Assembly: GCA_963693085.1 (NCBI GenBank)
Contig: OY856412.1
Coordinates: 344,892,957 to 344,956,956 of the forward strand
Length of the DNA stretch: 64,000 nucleotides
Direction of reading: 5' to 3'
Origin: Alisma plantago-aquatica
Lineage: Eukaryota; Streptophyta; Magnoliopsida; Alismatales; Alismataceae
Below, piece after piece: positions 32,258-45,482 of this stretch. The notes beneath the pieces are model-generated. The model made no database searches. It saw only the letters and a list, made by a program, of their open reading frames with translations, and had not been told where the DNA came from. Position 1 is the stretch's first letter. Every line of letters begins with the position of its first letter. Both the position numbers and the translations under genes were made by a program.

Positions 32258-34457
32258 TGTTGGCAAGGTATGCTGGCAGAGAAAATCCAGTGATGATTGG
32301 CATGGCATATGCCATATAGGATTTGGTTAGTACTCATAAAGACAATCCCAATTCATTTTATTTTATTCAAAGGGAACATTATGAATTTCTTAAGAATAAC
32401 AATACTCAATGACACATGTCTTCAAGTACGTGACTTGGAGGATGAGATGATAAGAATGTTAAGAGTGTGTATATTCATATTATGTCCCTAGTCGGTCGTA
32501 ACACTAGAAGGTAGATAGACATGAGTAGCACATAAGACTAGAGTGTGGGTTGGTTTATGACAAAATCTCATTAGTCATGATATTGCAATATCAAACCAAG
32601 CACAACGATAAATGTTAGGGAACAATATATCATACAAACACACCTTGAGAATGATACATGAAAACCATTATTGGTGGTCATAGTCATATCTCAAAGTGAA
32701 GGTGATGATTGTTATTCTTAGACCTGAAATCATTACACTCATCACATATCGTTGGGTACACTTTGACAACATCAAAAAGATTCCTAAAACATGTGTTGTT
32801 ATAACGATGATGATTGGGTGACTTTGACACTTGGGAATGGATTGTAAGTGATAGATATGGGATTTGCCCCTCCTACTGGAGATTGATATACTAGCCACTT
32901 GATAAGCGAGACTAAGAAATGCATGTACATGCACATGTGAATTAATATATGATATTGTGGTCACATTATCTTAGATAGCTTGCTCTTAGTTCAAGGAACA
33001 TGGATTGAATGCTGAGAGGATGACAATTCTATGCCCTGAGCTCGTCCTCAGTATCAGTTATAAAAGAATTAGACAGTCACTACAACTCCTTACATAGATT
33101 TTAGGTTGAAGTTGTTCTCCAACTTTCCGTTCACTTAGGTAGCATTGATGTGCGGCACAACACCAATTCTTGCTTATGATGTCATAAGTTATTATGGTCA
33201 TTCACTGCCAATGTGATATGGGACCTATAGGGTCACACACATAGGAACTCATCTATAAGAGGACTTTGATCTTGAATGATGATTGGATTGATTACTAAAG
33301 TCTTTTGGTATTCAATAAACGCAACAAATTGGCTAAGTGCACTGCTAAATGACCATCTCACTGAGTGAGACGGTGGTCTGGGAAGCCAAAAGAGAATCTC
33401 AAGTGTTGATACGGCCATTTAGGTTGTCATGAAAATCAAAAATTGAATTGGCTAAGATCTTCCCAAATTGAGATGTGAACTGACTCATTCATTCTGATGA
33501 ACTGACCAGCTCGGCTCAGCTTGGCTCACCGAACGGTCATTTGGGTGAGCTATGATTCAGACATGTATCTCTCCTGTGTGGGATGGAGCCTTAGTTGGGG
33601 GTGAACAAATATTCTAGAAGCTTCCCAATCTCATTTAGATTGCACAATACTTGTGGTGCAAGGAATTAGTATTTAGCATTTATTGGGAAACTATCAGACA
33701 ATCATTTGGCAGTGTGAGATGACCATCTCTTGTGACAAGATGACTGTCTAGGTCACCAGATGATCATTTCATGTATACATGTTGTGAAAATTCAAGATCT
33801 TTTGGTCCCTTCCACTCCCACACAGATCTTGAATAGACTGGAAACCTTATCTCTAACCCCGCCTATAAATAGAGGAGTTTTAGGGTTTCCCAAAGCACAA
33901 CACAAACAATTGAGAATCGTTTGCTCTGAAAATTATTGTCCTCTCTGGTTGTGGTAACCAAAAGAGTCCAAGCATGTCCTACCCGGCTAGGGCGGGATAG
34001 GTACAAGAGAGAAACAACAGAGGATCTTTGTTGTGGGAGAGCAAGTTGGTGACTAGTACACCAACATGAGGGAAAACTCCTTGATGTCTATTCAGTTGAA
34101 TGACATGAGTTCTTGTTGGTTCGTGTGGACTACACTAGAGGCTGGAGTCTTTTGGCTGCTCCTAGGAAAGCAAATTCAGCCTACAGTCCATGGCGAGACC
34201 ACATGAATCACTACAGAAGATGTCATGTTTGTTTTTCGTGGTGAAGACTAGGAGTTGTGCATCCACCGTCCAAGAGCAACTAATAGACAGTTTCATGGAA
34301 GTGAGTTGTTGTTCTTGGATTTGATCAAGCATCATGTATAATTCATTAAATCATCCTTCCTATTTCATAGTACTTGACGTGGTCTTGCTGTTATGGGAAT
34401 ACATATAGATAATTTATTTATTTCCTCTACTATACGGTGTGCCCGTATTTCCCAATA
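32258..34457 (+). repeat. E2 left (5') LTR
   Basis: Begins TGTTGGCAAGGTATGC and ends CCCGTATTTCCCAATA. It aligns with 38392-40571 through shared text such as 'gatgattgGcatggcatat', 'gactagagtgtgggttggttta' and the TATA segment. One base separates it from the primer site. Confidence 0.85.
33864..33871 (+). promoter_or_regulatory. TATA box of E2 5' LTR
   Basis: TATAAATA followed by GAGGAG, preceded by 'ccccgcc'. Conserved with the other copia LTRs. Confidence 0.75.
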
Positions 34458-34458
34458 G

Positions 34459-34471
34459 TGGTACCAGAGCC
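34459..34471 (+). other. E2 primer-binding site
   Basis: TGGTACCAGAGCC, one transition from the Met-tRNA complement TGGTATCAGAGCC. Confidence 0.85.
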
Positions 34472-34599
34472 ACATTAATTTACTATATCTTAGGATAATT
34501 GATATGATTGGATTTTGGTTGAATCATTTATATATTCCATACGATGTGATTATTTAAATAGTCTCATATGTGTATATGATCAAATACTACATAATCCTA

Positions 34600-34602
<3 letters not shown>

Positions 34603-34678
<76 letters not shown>

Positions 34679-34682
34679 TATA
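34603..34682. repeat. (TA)n microsatellite in E2 leader
   Basis: About 80 bp of TA repeats with one C at 34673, starting ~145 bp after the primer site, as in E1. Confidence 0.95.
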
Positions 34683-35951
34683 GGTATGTGTGTATGCAAT
34701 TTGCACACGTTTCTCTGAAAGTAGTTTTGATGGTGGATGTGTAGCGTGGTAATGGCCAATACCCTATATCTTTGTTTGGTTGGATGGTTTGGTTGTATTC
34801 CTAATTATCTCACTCTTTGTACTGAGCCTCTACCTCTCTCTTCCCAATTTAATACTTTCCTACCTTTTCTCCCCTTGAATCTAACATGTGGTTTCTCTCT
34901 ACAATGTAATAGTTTAATAGCAGTAGGATAGTTTCTTTTCTTGCAACAACAAGGAAGATGATCATCGCCAGATGAGATGACCAGTTTGTGAGATGATTCG
35001 ACCATCTAAAATACCATGGAGGATAAAATGATGGATCCATATGACCGCCTAGTGGACCTACCAACCATTTGGAAGGAGTCCAAACATCAGTTGGACTGTA
35101 GGCTAGACGATTGTCCATGATGACCAACTGACCGACCAATAGGCGAGACGATTGGTTCAAGGGTTGAACGAATCTACCTAGATTGGCAAGCATAGATCTA
35201 CACCAACAATAGGTTCATTCATGAGATGTGATGATTTTCATAAGTAGTAGTAGTTCCTTTTGGCTCCAAGAAATTACAAGTAGACATGGCCATAAACATC
35301 ACCTTTTGTTTTATATTTCCTATTTACATTGTGGGATATAGCATGTATATGATACATACATTATATGTGGTGGTTCGATACAGTAAATGTATATATATGA
35401 TATATATAAATCCCTCAATCAAATATATGAAGTGTAAGATGCTTTTCAATAGAAATACACATGAAAAACTTCTTCGACAAAGTGTAGGTTATGCCAAAGC
35501 GTGGTGCACCATGTACCTTATGGAAGTGTGATAGTAGTAATGTAGGTGTCGCCAAGTGGGGTGCATTATTATCGTATTGTCTATTGGGTCAGGCATAACT
35601 AGTGATTCTTAGAGAGCCTAATCCTAGAAGCATGTATATGATTATGAAAAAGAGTTGCAAACATCATATATCCAAGAGTTGCATGTGATGCAATTATCAT
35701 GATTACCTACGTAAATAATCAAGTTGTGGGCGATCGGCAGAAGCCGACTCATGATTTGATAAAATGTGGATCTTGGCTCATTAGAAAATTGTTCATTGTA
35801 GTTTTTTTGAATTGATACTTCAATGTTTTAAATTTGAATAAAATAATGAGAACGATAATGAATTAAACACCTATTTGTTATCAACCAAATTTTAATCAAA
35901 TCAGATCAAAAATGAGCTTCTGACAAAATTGCACATCTTTTGTAGAATCAA

Positions 35952-36800
35952 ATGGCAACGAACAAAAAACACTTTTCTTTGTGATCGGTCCTTGAGAAGG
36001 ACAAAATAACTAAGAACAACTTGCACAATGGTTTCAAGATGTTAAAAATCATTCTAACACAGAAGCTTAAGATCTATGTCCTGGAGACGCCAGAACCAGA
36101 TGAACCACCTCAAAATGCACTAAGGGCTGACATGGAAGCTTATAAGAAGCATACTGAAGACACCGTGGATGACAAGTTCTAATACTATGCTCCAAGAACT
36201 ATAAGTTGTAGAGGCAACATGAGAAAATGGATGTGATTGACATGGTCACACATCTCAAGAACATGGCCCAAGATCAGGCAAGACAAGAGAGATGCAATGT
36301 CTCCAAGGCAATGTTCAAATGTAACACGATAGAAGGTGACCCAGTTGGTCCTCTTGTACTGAAGCTAATTGGGTATGTGGAGAACCTAGTTAGACTGTGA
36401 TTCCCCTATGATCAATATATGGCCACTGGCGTGATTCTGTAGTCTCTTCCAAATTCATACAGTCAATTTGTCATGAACTACAACATGAATGACTTTGACA
36501 AGCCATTGGCAAAGTTGTTGGGCATGCTGAGAACAACTGAGACACAAATGAATAAATACAAGCCCAAGTCTATGATGATAATCACTGAGACAAAGGGGAA
36601 GTATAAAGGCAAAGGAAAGGCTAAGAAGGGTACTGAATCCCAAGTTTTCATATCTCAAAGAAAGAGGAGGAGTGAAGAAAATAAGAGGCGATTGTCAAAC
36701 ATTATCACTAGCATGGACATTGGACAAGAAATTCCTCACTTTGGTTAGAGGAACTAAAGAAGAAGAGGGAAGGCACTGAGGTATCCACTTTACGTGAAAA
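35952..36800 (+). pseudogene. gag: E2 copia gag remnant
   Basis: From ATG at 35952 the frames read MATNKKHFSL, VLEKDKI, LKIYVLETPEPDEPPQNA and MEAYKKHTEDTVDD, the N-terminal gag pattern. The text then goes through several frames with VTHLKNMAQDQARQER and EGDPVGPLVLKLIGYVENL, and finishes in the open piece 36473-36748 (MNDFDKPLAKLLGMLRTTETQMNKYKPKSMMI, lysine-rich KGKYKGKGKAKKG). A CCHC knuckle relic (HGHWTRN-like) follows near 36715. No continuous frame survives. Confidence 0.75.
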
Positions 36801-37199
36801 TGTTATAAGATAAATTTGAATACCTCTTCATTTTGGTATGTGAGACCAAACAAAGACATGCCATACTTGATGTGCAAGATCTTACAAGAAGTAAAAGCCC
36901 TCATAGGAGGACAGAGATGGACAAGGTGGATCAAGAGTTGTTGGAGCTTTAGTCTACATTTTAATTTATCTTAACCCAATGGGAATGTAATCAAGTTAGT
37001 AGAGCTACTATTTCATCATGCCATTAAATAGAAACATTTACTTTAAATCATATTGTATGACAAGGATGATGTATCAATAAAGTGAGATATTAATGTTTCT
37101 GTTTGAATGATATGATCTTGCATGGCAACGGAAAATATATGGTCTTTGTATGAAATTGTTTGAGATTAATGCTTATAATGTTAATGTTAAAAGATTATA

Positions 37200-38391
37200 A
37201 TTGATTACTCAAGACTATAATTAGTAATAGTCATATTGGATGTACATATAAGAAATGCATGTCTAGAATACATATTGATGCTAATCTAGATTCCCTTGGT
37301 TGTTGGACCTAAGGAAACATGCACAACTTTAATTACGCACAAAGTGGCATAACATCCTTCACTAGATGTAGTGGAAGATCAGCCTTCCATCAGACCTCAT
37401 ACATGTGATGCATGAAGATCTTACAGAATGAATTTTATAGATAATTACTTATACCTCATATTCATTTACTGGTAATATTGTGAACTACCATGATAGACCC
37501 TTTCAACAATGACGAATTAGATGGCAAATCTTATGAGATAAGGATCAAGACCTATGAGATAGTTATTAAATGTTTCACATTGGATGTTTGAGCACATACA
37601 ATAGCAATGTGTTGAAGGAGTTCAACACAGAATGATTGAATGAGAGAGAATCCAAATTGGTCTCTCATGAACCATAATTTCCCATTATTGTAACGAATGG
37701 AAATGGCACGATTAAGATGCCATAGGATATAACAATGGATCTATCATGAAATCTATAAATGCACTTATCCCGTTTAATATTGTATGTAGACATGACAAGA
37801 TGATTTCAATAACGGTTATTGGCATGTCATTAAAGGTACCCATTATTACTTGAGAAATACTTCTAAATAGATTGCTAGTCAATAAGAATACTAATAAAAT
37901 GAAGAGTTGGGTGTAAAGGGTTAAATCGATGCAAGCTTCTGAAATGACAAAAATGATAGAAAATTAAAATATATTTGATTTAAAAGGAGAAATGTTTTTA
38001 GTTGGAAGGGTTCTGAACTAATGCCATCAATTTTATTCTACAACAGAAGCCAAGTATACTTGTTTTGTGAATGTAGAGTGATGCTATATGGATCTAAAGG
38101 TTAATATGATGAACTTATAGATGTTCCATCCATTTATAACTGAGTATTGATACTGTGACATTAATTGAGCTAATTGTCAGGAAAGGAATATCAGATGCCA
38201 TATTACGGAAGTTCCATCTCATATGAGAAATCATACACCAAGTACATAAGGAAACACGCAATATACCGACTAAAAGAAATGTGTTGCTTAACCTGTTATA
38301 TTATAAGTAGCACAACAAAAGTGTGGTGAACATGTTTAGGTCACCAAGAATATACTTCATGAGTGATTGCCTCTAAGTGCAAGTGGGAGTT
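37200..38391 (+). pseudogene. E2 pol remnant with central deletion
   Basis: 37240-37430 resembles the pre-integrase segment (GCWT, ITSFTRCSGRSAF). At ~37600 the text jumps to MLKEFNTE and LVSHEP, the start of the RNase H part. WV.RV.SMQASEMTK (VKGYTDASF relic) follows, then CHISYEKSYTK-type frames and the polypurine GTGGGAGTT before 38392. The integrase catalytic core and the RT palm expected in between are absent. Element-level deletion best explains the short internal region. Confidence 0.6.
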
Positions 38392-40571
38392 TGTTGGTAT
38401 GACATGCCCATTAGCAAATAATGTGATGATTGAAATGGCATATACCATAAAGTATTTGATTAGTACTCATAATGGCAAGCTTCCAATTGATTATGTATCA
38501 TTCAGTTGTGAGATAATGAGGAAATGTTATGAATGTCTTAAGAATGACAATACTCAACGAAATATGTCTTCAAGTACATGACTTGGAGGATAAAATCATA
38601 ATGTTAAGTGTGTTTACATTCTTATTATGTCACTGGTTGGTTGCTACTGTGGAATGTAGATAGACACCAATAACACATAAGACTCGAGTGTGGGTTGGTT
38701 TATGAAACAATCTCATTAGTCATGATATGGAAATATCAAACCAAGCACATAGATACATGTTATAGAAACATGTATCAGAATGACCCACCATGGGAATGGT
38801 CATAGTCATCTGTCATAGTGAAGGTGGTGGTTGTGATTCTTAGACCTAAAATCACTACACTCATCACATGTTGTTGGGAATGCTTAGGCATCATCAAACA
38901 TAGTCCTGAAACATGGGTAGTTATAACAGTAATTATTGGTTGGCTTTGACACATGGGGATAGGTTGTGAGTGATAGAGATGGCATTTGTACCTCCTATTG
39001 GAGATTTATATCCTGGCCACTTGATAAGTGAGAATGAGAAACTCATGCACATGCACATGTGAATCAATATATGATATTGAGGTCACATTAACTTAGATAG
39101 TCTGCTCTTGGTTTAAGGTACATGGATTGAACATGGAGAGGATGATGATTTCACCCATCAAGTTCATCCTAGATATCTATGATAAAGGAATTATACAATC
39201 ACTACAACACCTACACAGATTATAGGTTGCAGTTGTTCTCCTACTTTCCATTCACTTGGGTAGCATTGTTGTTCGACTAGGCACCACTTCGTGCTTTTGC
39301 TATAATTAGTTAGTTATGGACATTCATTGCCAACATGATATAAGACCTATAGGTCACACACACAGGAACTCATCTAGAAGAAGATTTTGATCTTGAATGA
39401 TGATTGGATTGATTACTAAAGTGTTTAGGTATTCAATTCACGCTAAAGATTGGCTGAATGCACTGTCAAATGACCATATCATAGGGTGAGATAACCTTTT
39501 GGGCAGCCAAATGAGCGTTTCAATTATTGAGATGGTCATTTGGGTGAAAATGAATTCACTAGATCAGGCCAATCTGAGGTGTGAACCAACTGGTTCATTC
39601 TGATGAATTGATCGACTCTGCTCGTCTCACCAGACGATTGTCAGTGTGAGTGATATGTGCATCTAACCTATGTGATATGGCTTACTTTAGGGAAAATGAA
39701 TGTTCTGGAAGTTTTTCGAACTTGTTTCGATCGAAAAATACTTGTGGTCCAAGGAATTCATATTTAGCATTAATTGGAAGCAAATTGTCAATTTCATATG
39801 TGATTTGGAAACTACCAATCGAACATTTGGCAGTGTGAGATGACTGTCTCGTCTGACTAGACAACTGTCTGGGTCACCATATGACGATTTCATAAATTGT
39901 AGGTTGTTAATATTCAAGATCATCTACTCCCTTCCACTCCCATATGGATCCTTAATGGACTGGGAACTATGACCCTAACCTCACCTATAAATAGAGGGGT
40001 ATTGGGGGCTTCCTAGAGGACAACACAGACAATTGAGAATCAGTTTCTCTAAAAATTTTTGTCCTCACTGGTTGTGGTAACCAAGAGAGCCCAATCAATT
40101 CCTACCTGACTATGAAGGGATAGCTATGGGAGAGAAACAGCTAAGAATCGATTTTGTGGGAGAGAAAGTTGGTGACTAGTACGCCAACGGTAGGGACAAA
40201 TCCTTCATGTCCATTCTAGATGAATGACAAGAGTTCTAGTCCATCTGTGGACTACGCTAGAGCTACGTAGGACTCCTTTGGATAATGCTAGGAGAGAAAA
40301 GTCATCATGTAGTCCATGGCAAGACCCCATGAGTCGTTGCAAAAGTTGTCATGTTCATTGTTCGTGGTGGAGACCAGGAGCTACACAACCACTATCCAAG
40401 AGAAAATGGTGTATAGTTTCATTAAAGCTGGACTTGCTACAAGATCAGGTATAACTCGTTAAACCACCCTTCCTATTTCGTAGTAGTTAACATCATCTTG
40501 TTGTTATGGGAAAATGGATAGATACAATTTTTTGTTTCCAATGCTATATTATGTGTCTGTATTTCCCAACA
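38392..40571 (+). repeat. E2 right (3') LTR
   Basis: Begins TGTTGGTATGACATGCCC and ends GTATTTCCCAACA. It has the TATA segment at 39986-39993. Followed by ATTAC, the partner of GTTAT at 32253-32257. Confidence 0.85.
39986..39993 (+). promoter_or_regulatory. TATA box of E2 3' LTR
   Basis: TATAAATA followed by GAGGGG. Same site as in the other copia LTRs. Confidence 0.65.
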
Positions 40572-41840
40572 ATTACTTCATATAAGGAGTCATTCCGCAT
40601 GAATCCATGGTTCAAGGAGTCATTGACATGAAAGAGAAAGGAGATTAACGACCTTTGGATGCTTTTAGGTATGGTTGGTGTTGCAATTAGAGTGCATGGG
40701 TGAAGAAGAATAAATGACAGGGAGGAGTCCAGTAGATTGTAAAGCAAGGAAGTGGGGTCTTGGCATCAATGGTGATCTTCTAGGGTTAGAGGATCAACCA
40801 CTAACTAATATTAGTTTTCTATAGGTCAGACTAGAGGGCATGCCATGGAGGACTCCTCTTATGTTCCCTCCATTCATGATGGGTTCTTCGTGATATCTTT
40901 TAAGGTTCCAAAGATCTACAAATATCCACATCAACAACAGATGTTATAGAAGGGGGGTCGGTAGTAGAGGGACATCATTTGGTTAGATTATAGATTGTCA
41001 TGTTGCAGAGGATATTATGTTGAGATCATATTCCTGGGGCGAGTTGCAGGTCTATGAAATGATATTAAGACTTTTGGTGATTGCATCTGGTGAGGGAATG
41101 ATATATGTAGGTTATCAATGGGATCAACAGTTGGAGGAAGGGTCTTAGATGACTGGGGTCCAAGACTGTGATCAGAGGTGATGTATTTGACCTTTTTGGA
41201 TATCCTCTCAGGTTTATTAGTGTTCACAATGCGGACAAGCTCGATGGTTTATATACGGAGGTTGAAATCATGACTCTAAGGCATGGAGAGACGTCATGGC
41301 TTGTTTAATAATGTAACAAGGGTCTTCAACATATTAGTATAGGGTCACGAAGCCATTAACACCTGATTGTCCATTATCGTCAAGCTGCAATTATTTTGAT
41401 GGTGGGTCATCACTTGGTTGAAGAGGTGAAATAGTGTTTGTAAGTTATCTAACAAAAGATTCCACATGAAACTAAGACGGTAACTCTCATCTAGAGTTCA
41501 TATAAGGGTCCAAAGATGAAATGGTGGCAATTTGGTATGGAAGAAAAGATTTGTTGCCGACCTTCTATAATCATGGTCACTAATTTAGAGCTTTAGGTTT
41601 GATGGAGGGTTAGGGAAGGTCCTCCCTAATTTAATCTTGTTAATTAAATATGTTTAATTCGTATTTGCTTCTAATTTATTTATATCTTAAGTTACAAATT
41701 TTTTTTCCATACAAATTTAAACATAACTCTAGTTTTAAGTAAACTATATAATAGAAATTGGGGTACCTACATTTATATCTCTAGTTTGGTTCTAAGGGTT
41801 ATTATTGTAGTATGATTTAGAATTCATAGCTTTTTTGTAT
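40572..41840. repeat. Duplicated segment, copy A (right part)
   Basis: Collinear with 43496-44680. Shared text includes 'gcatgaatccatggttc.agga', 'ggcatcaatggtgatctt', 'actaactaatatt', 'tatgttccctccattcat', 'gtaggttatc.atgggat', 'catgactctaaggcatggagagatgtc' and 'ctatataatagaaat'. Many indels separate the copies and no long frame survives in either. The content is unrecognised. Confidence 0.7.
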
Positions 41841-42608
41841 TTAATATTTGTTTTCATTAATTCCAAGCTCTTTTAATAAAAATCATAGCTACTCCATGAC
41901 TATGATGTTGAAAGAGATTAATGATTCAAAATGTGAAAGTTGGAATCGAGAATAGTTCATGAATATGATTTCGAGGGTTTGATTGTAAATATCTGCAAAT
42001 GAGGACAATAATTACATTTAGACAGTATATTCAATAAAAGGCTAATAATTTTTTTATCAAACACCATGATAAATCGATCAAATTACTAGACTTGATTTAG
42101 AAGTAATTATATCATTGTAGATAATATCATGTTAGGAAAATTAAAATATAATACCTCAACATAGATTTAGTACTCCAAATCTAGTATGTTACTACAAAAC
42201 TTTACTAATCACTAAATATACCAACACCAATGTACCAATCATTTCATCAATTTCACTCCCTCCTTTTCTAACCTTAATCTACTGCCACAAGGACGATTGC
42301 TTACTAGAATATTTGATTTATCATTACATAAAAAGTAAAATAAATAATCAATAGAAACTCAAAAGAATGAGAATATTACATGAATACAACATATGATATA
42401 GGCATGTAAGACAACATTGATAGTAACTAACCTTTGCGTACCCATGGTATAGAATATCATATGAACATCCCATAGATCTTGGGCTAAATCATGATCTTTA
42501 AAAACTAAGATGTGAATTAATTTTAGAAATAAATAAATCAAGAGAAGGATCATGAAGGTAAAAATGGTAGAACCAAAAGACGATTAATATTTAGATAAGG
42601 TGCAAAAT
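41841..42608. other. AT-rich spacer between copies A and B
   Basis: No gene, LTR terminus or RNA recognised. The sequence is AT-rich without notable repeats. Confidence 0.4.
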
Positions 42609-44682
42609 CAGGTTGCACACAAGGATCAAAGATGCAATTTTCTCCAGAATCAAGAAAGAAAGAATCTACTATAGATATTTGATATTTATTGGCATGAAAA
42701 TAACTTTTTAAGCACTTATTAGGTGAAAATACCATTTTACATCTTGGATAAAATAATCACTTCTTATTGTTGTAATAACTTATCCTAATCTTTATATTCA
42801 ATCCCATTAGTTGTTACCTTTTGTGCCTCTATTAACATATGACATTCAAATCATTATTCATATTCATTGTATGCATGATTCATATAATCATATGTTACAT
42901 AGTACCCATTATGTATTAAACTAGTATAGGCCACACACATTTGCATGTATATGTTTGTATTTTGAAAATATTATCATATCTTTATGGCAACAAAAGTACA
43001 TAGTTATAACTAGAATTATTTTAATCCATTACATTTGATTTCTCCTTATATATCCCATGATATTATTATTTTATACAATATCTTCTTTATTAAATATGAG
43101 ATCTAAATTCCATGCATCATTAATGAGGGTAGTCAACTCTAGTTTGAATCTTTGATTGAATTAGAAATATGCCTTGATCTTATTTATTTCTTAATGACAC
43201 ATCAATTTATTATATAATTACTATAGGCTAGGTATATACACATGTGTGTTAATCGATGTGAAACTTTCAGTTATCTTTGGATTTACTTGATTTGTTACCC
43301 ATTCATCTAGGTCTCTATTTTCCAACCCTACCGATTTCAATTACTAATCTATTTGGTTTCATACTACAAGAGAAATTGAATAAGGGTCAATGAGTACTTA
43401 TAGACAAATCGACATGGATTTTATTCATTACTTGTTCCTAGATTTAGGGGTTTTATGACAGTCTACTTCACCAATTCCTCATCATCATACCTCTTGTGAC
43501 TCCATTTCTTGAGTCATCCCACATGAATCCATGGTTCGAGGAGGTTTTGACATGAAATAGCAGGTAGATCGATGACATGTGTATGATTTTAGGTTTAGAT
43601 GGTGTTGTAGTTAGAGTGCAAAGGTGAAGAAGAACAAATGAGAGGGAGGAGTCTAGCAAATTATACATCAAGGAGGTGAGGTCTTGGCATCAATGGTGAT
43701 CTTGTAAGATTCGAAGGTCGACAACTAACTAATATTGGTTTGTTGCAAACTGGACTTGAAGGATTGCGGTGGAGGACTGCTCTTGTGTTCCCTCCATTCA
43801 TTATGGGGTCATCATGCGATATTTTGAGGTTCTAAAGATCTACATATCTTCACATCGATGATAGATGTTCAATCAAGGGGTTTGGGAGAGGAGGGACATT
43901 GCTTGGTTGGTTAGTGATTGGCCTGCTAGTGAGGATATCAGAGCTGAGATCATATGCCAGCGTGAGTTGTTGGTCTGGCAAACAATATTGAGGATTCTAA
44001 TGATCTGATCTGACGAGGGGAATATATATGTAGGTTATCGATGGGATTAGGATGTGGAGGAAGATTCGTATATGGTTGGGGTCCTAGGCGGTGAGTGCAA
44101 GTAATGATGTAGACCTTTGTGGATGTCCTCTAGGGTTCATTAGTGTTCAGATTATGGATAGAGGTGCCGCTTTATATATGTAGGTAGAAATCATGACTCT
44201 AAGGCATGGAGAGATGTCCATTATCGTCAAGCTCCTGTTGCTCTAATGGTGGGTCATGCCTTGGTTGAAGAGGGGAAGCAATGTGTGTAGGTTTGGTAAC
44301 TGAAGAGTCCACATGAAACTGAAGGTGGTAACACTCATCTAGAGATTGGGTAGGGGTCTAGAGTTGATTTGGTGGCAATTTGGTTTGGAAGAAACAGGTG
44401 GTTGTTGCTACCATTTTGTAATGATGTCCATTGAATCTGAGTTGTAGGGTTGGTGGATGTTTAGTAAAGGTCCTCTCTAGTTTGGCCTTTTTAATTACAT
44501 AGGTTTTAATTCATATTTACTTCTAATTTTTATATCCCTTAAGTTATAGTTTTATTTCCCTTAAAAAATAAAACACAACTCTAACTATTAGTGAACTATA
44601 TAATAGAAATAGGAGTGCCTATAGTTATATCTCTAATTCTGTCTCTATAGGTTATCATCATAGTATGATTCATAATGTACAT
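42609..44682. repeat. Duplicated segment, copy B (without copia insertions)
   Basis: Matches 2150-3015, then 32241-32257, then 40572-41840. It runs straight through the site occupied by E1 and E2 (cctcatcatcatacctcttgtgactcc near 43478-43504). It is therefore an unoccupied paralogue of the E1/E2 locus. Its right end is cut by the E3 LTR at 44683. Confidence 0.75.
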
Positions 44683-45472
44683 TATTATAACCCCATTTTT
44701 GCAAACCATGTAATGAGATTGTAAATCTCCTTTTAAAAGATAAATGAAATCAATGGTTGATTTTTTTGTTTGAGTTCAATGATTCATTCTTAACAGCCTT
44801 GTTTGTTTTCTTAGTGGGCTTTATTGGCTATTAAGCCCAATTGAAATAAAAAGAAAAATGAATGTATTTAAATAAATAAGAAAATGGATAAGAGATAAGG
44901 AAAAGGCAAAGGAATATTTCCCAAGATGGGATTTCATGCCTTTAGGGTTCCTTGAGGTCCAAGGAATCCAAGATGATAAGATAATGGAAAAAAAGAGGAA
45001 ATATCAATTAATTTGGTTTTATTAATGAATAAATTGCATATAAAGGAAACACCCTTTTCCTATATTATTTGGGTTTCAAATTCGGTACCCGAGTAGATAA
45101 TGTGAAGATAGATTTTCCTCTAAAATTTGAGTGAAAAATAATAAATGAGGAGAGAGATACGATTTTCCCAAGTTTCCTTGTTAAGTTCCCTTTTTAATTC
45201 GGTTTTAAGAAAATAGAATCAGGGGAGCGATGTCAGCCGTTGGATGCCCCGCGTGTCCGAATCCAAGGGCGGCTACTCATTACCTACCCCGATTCACAGA
45301 AGGAAAGGGAGAGGAAAAAGGAATCCGAGTTTCTTGCACTCGGTGCTTTAAATCGATCAACAGATGAGTTCATCATCTTCGGGAGATTGTTCTGAAGAAT
45401 CTAGACCCTATTTTTGGGTGTTTGGTCGCCGATTGGGAAAGTCCTCAATCCAACAGGACTTCTCCTTCAACC

Positions 45473-45482
45473 TAATATATAG
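45473..45482 (+). promoter_or_regulatory. Possible TATA box of E3 5' LTR
   Basis: TAATATATAGGGGAGG about 790 bp into the LTR, just downstream of the GC-rich zone. The position suits a U3/R boundary, but only one LTR copy covers it, so conservation cannot be tested here. Confidence 0.4.

Larger units (their letters stand above)
32258..40571 (+). mobile_element. E2: internally deleted Ty1-copia retrotransposon, same group as E1
   Basis: LTRs 32258-34457 (2200 bp) and 38392-40571 (2180 bp) enclose a 3.9-kb internal region with a primer site, gag, a piece of the pre-integrase segment, and the RNase H end of pol. The integrase core and most of RT are missing between ~37430 and ~37600. The flanks are GTTAT and ATTAC, each one transition away from GTTAC, and copy B has GTGAC at this site. 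E2 shares TATA box, leader (TA)n and gag wording with E1, so they belong to related families. Confidence 0.87.
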
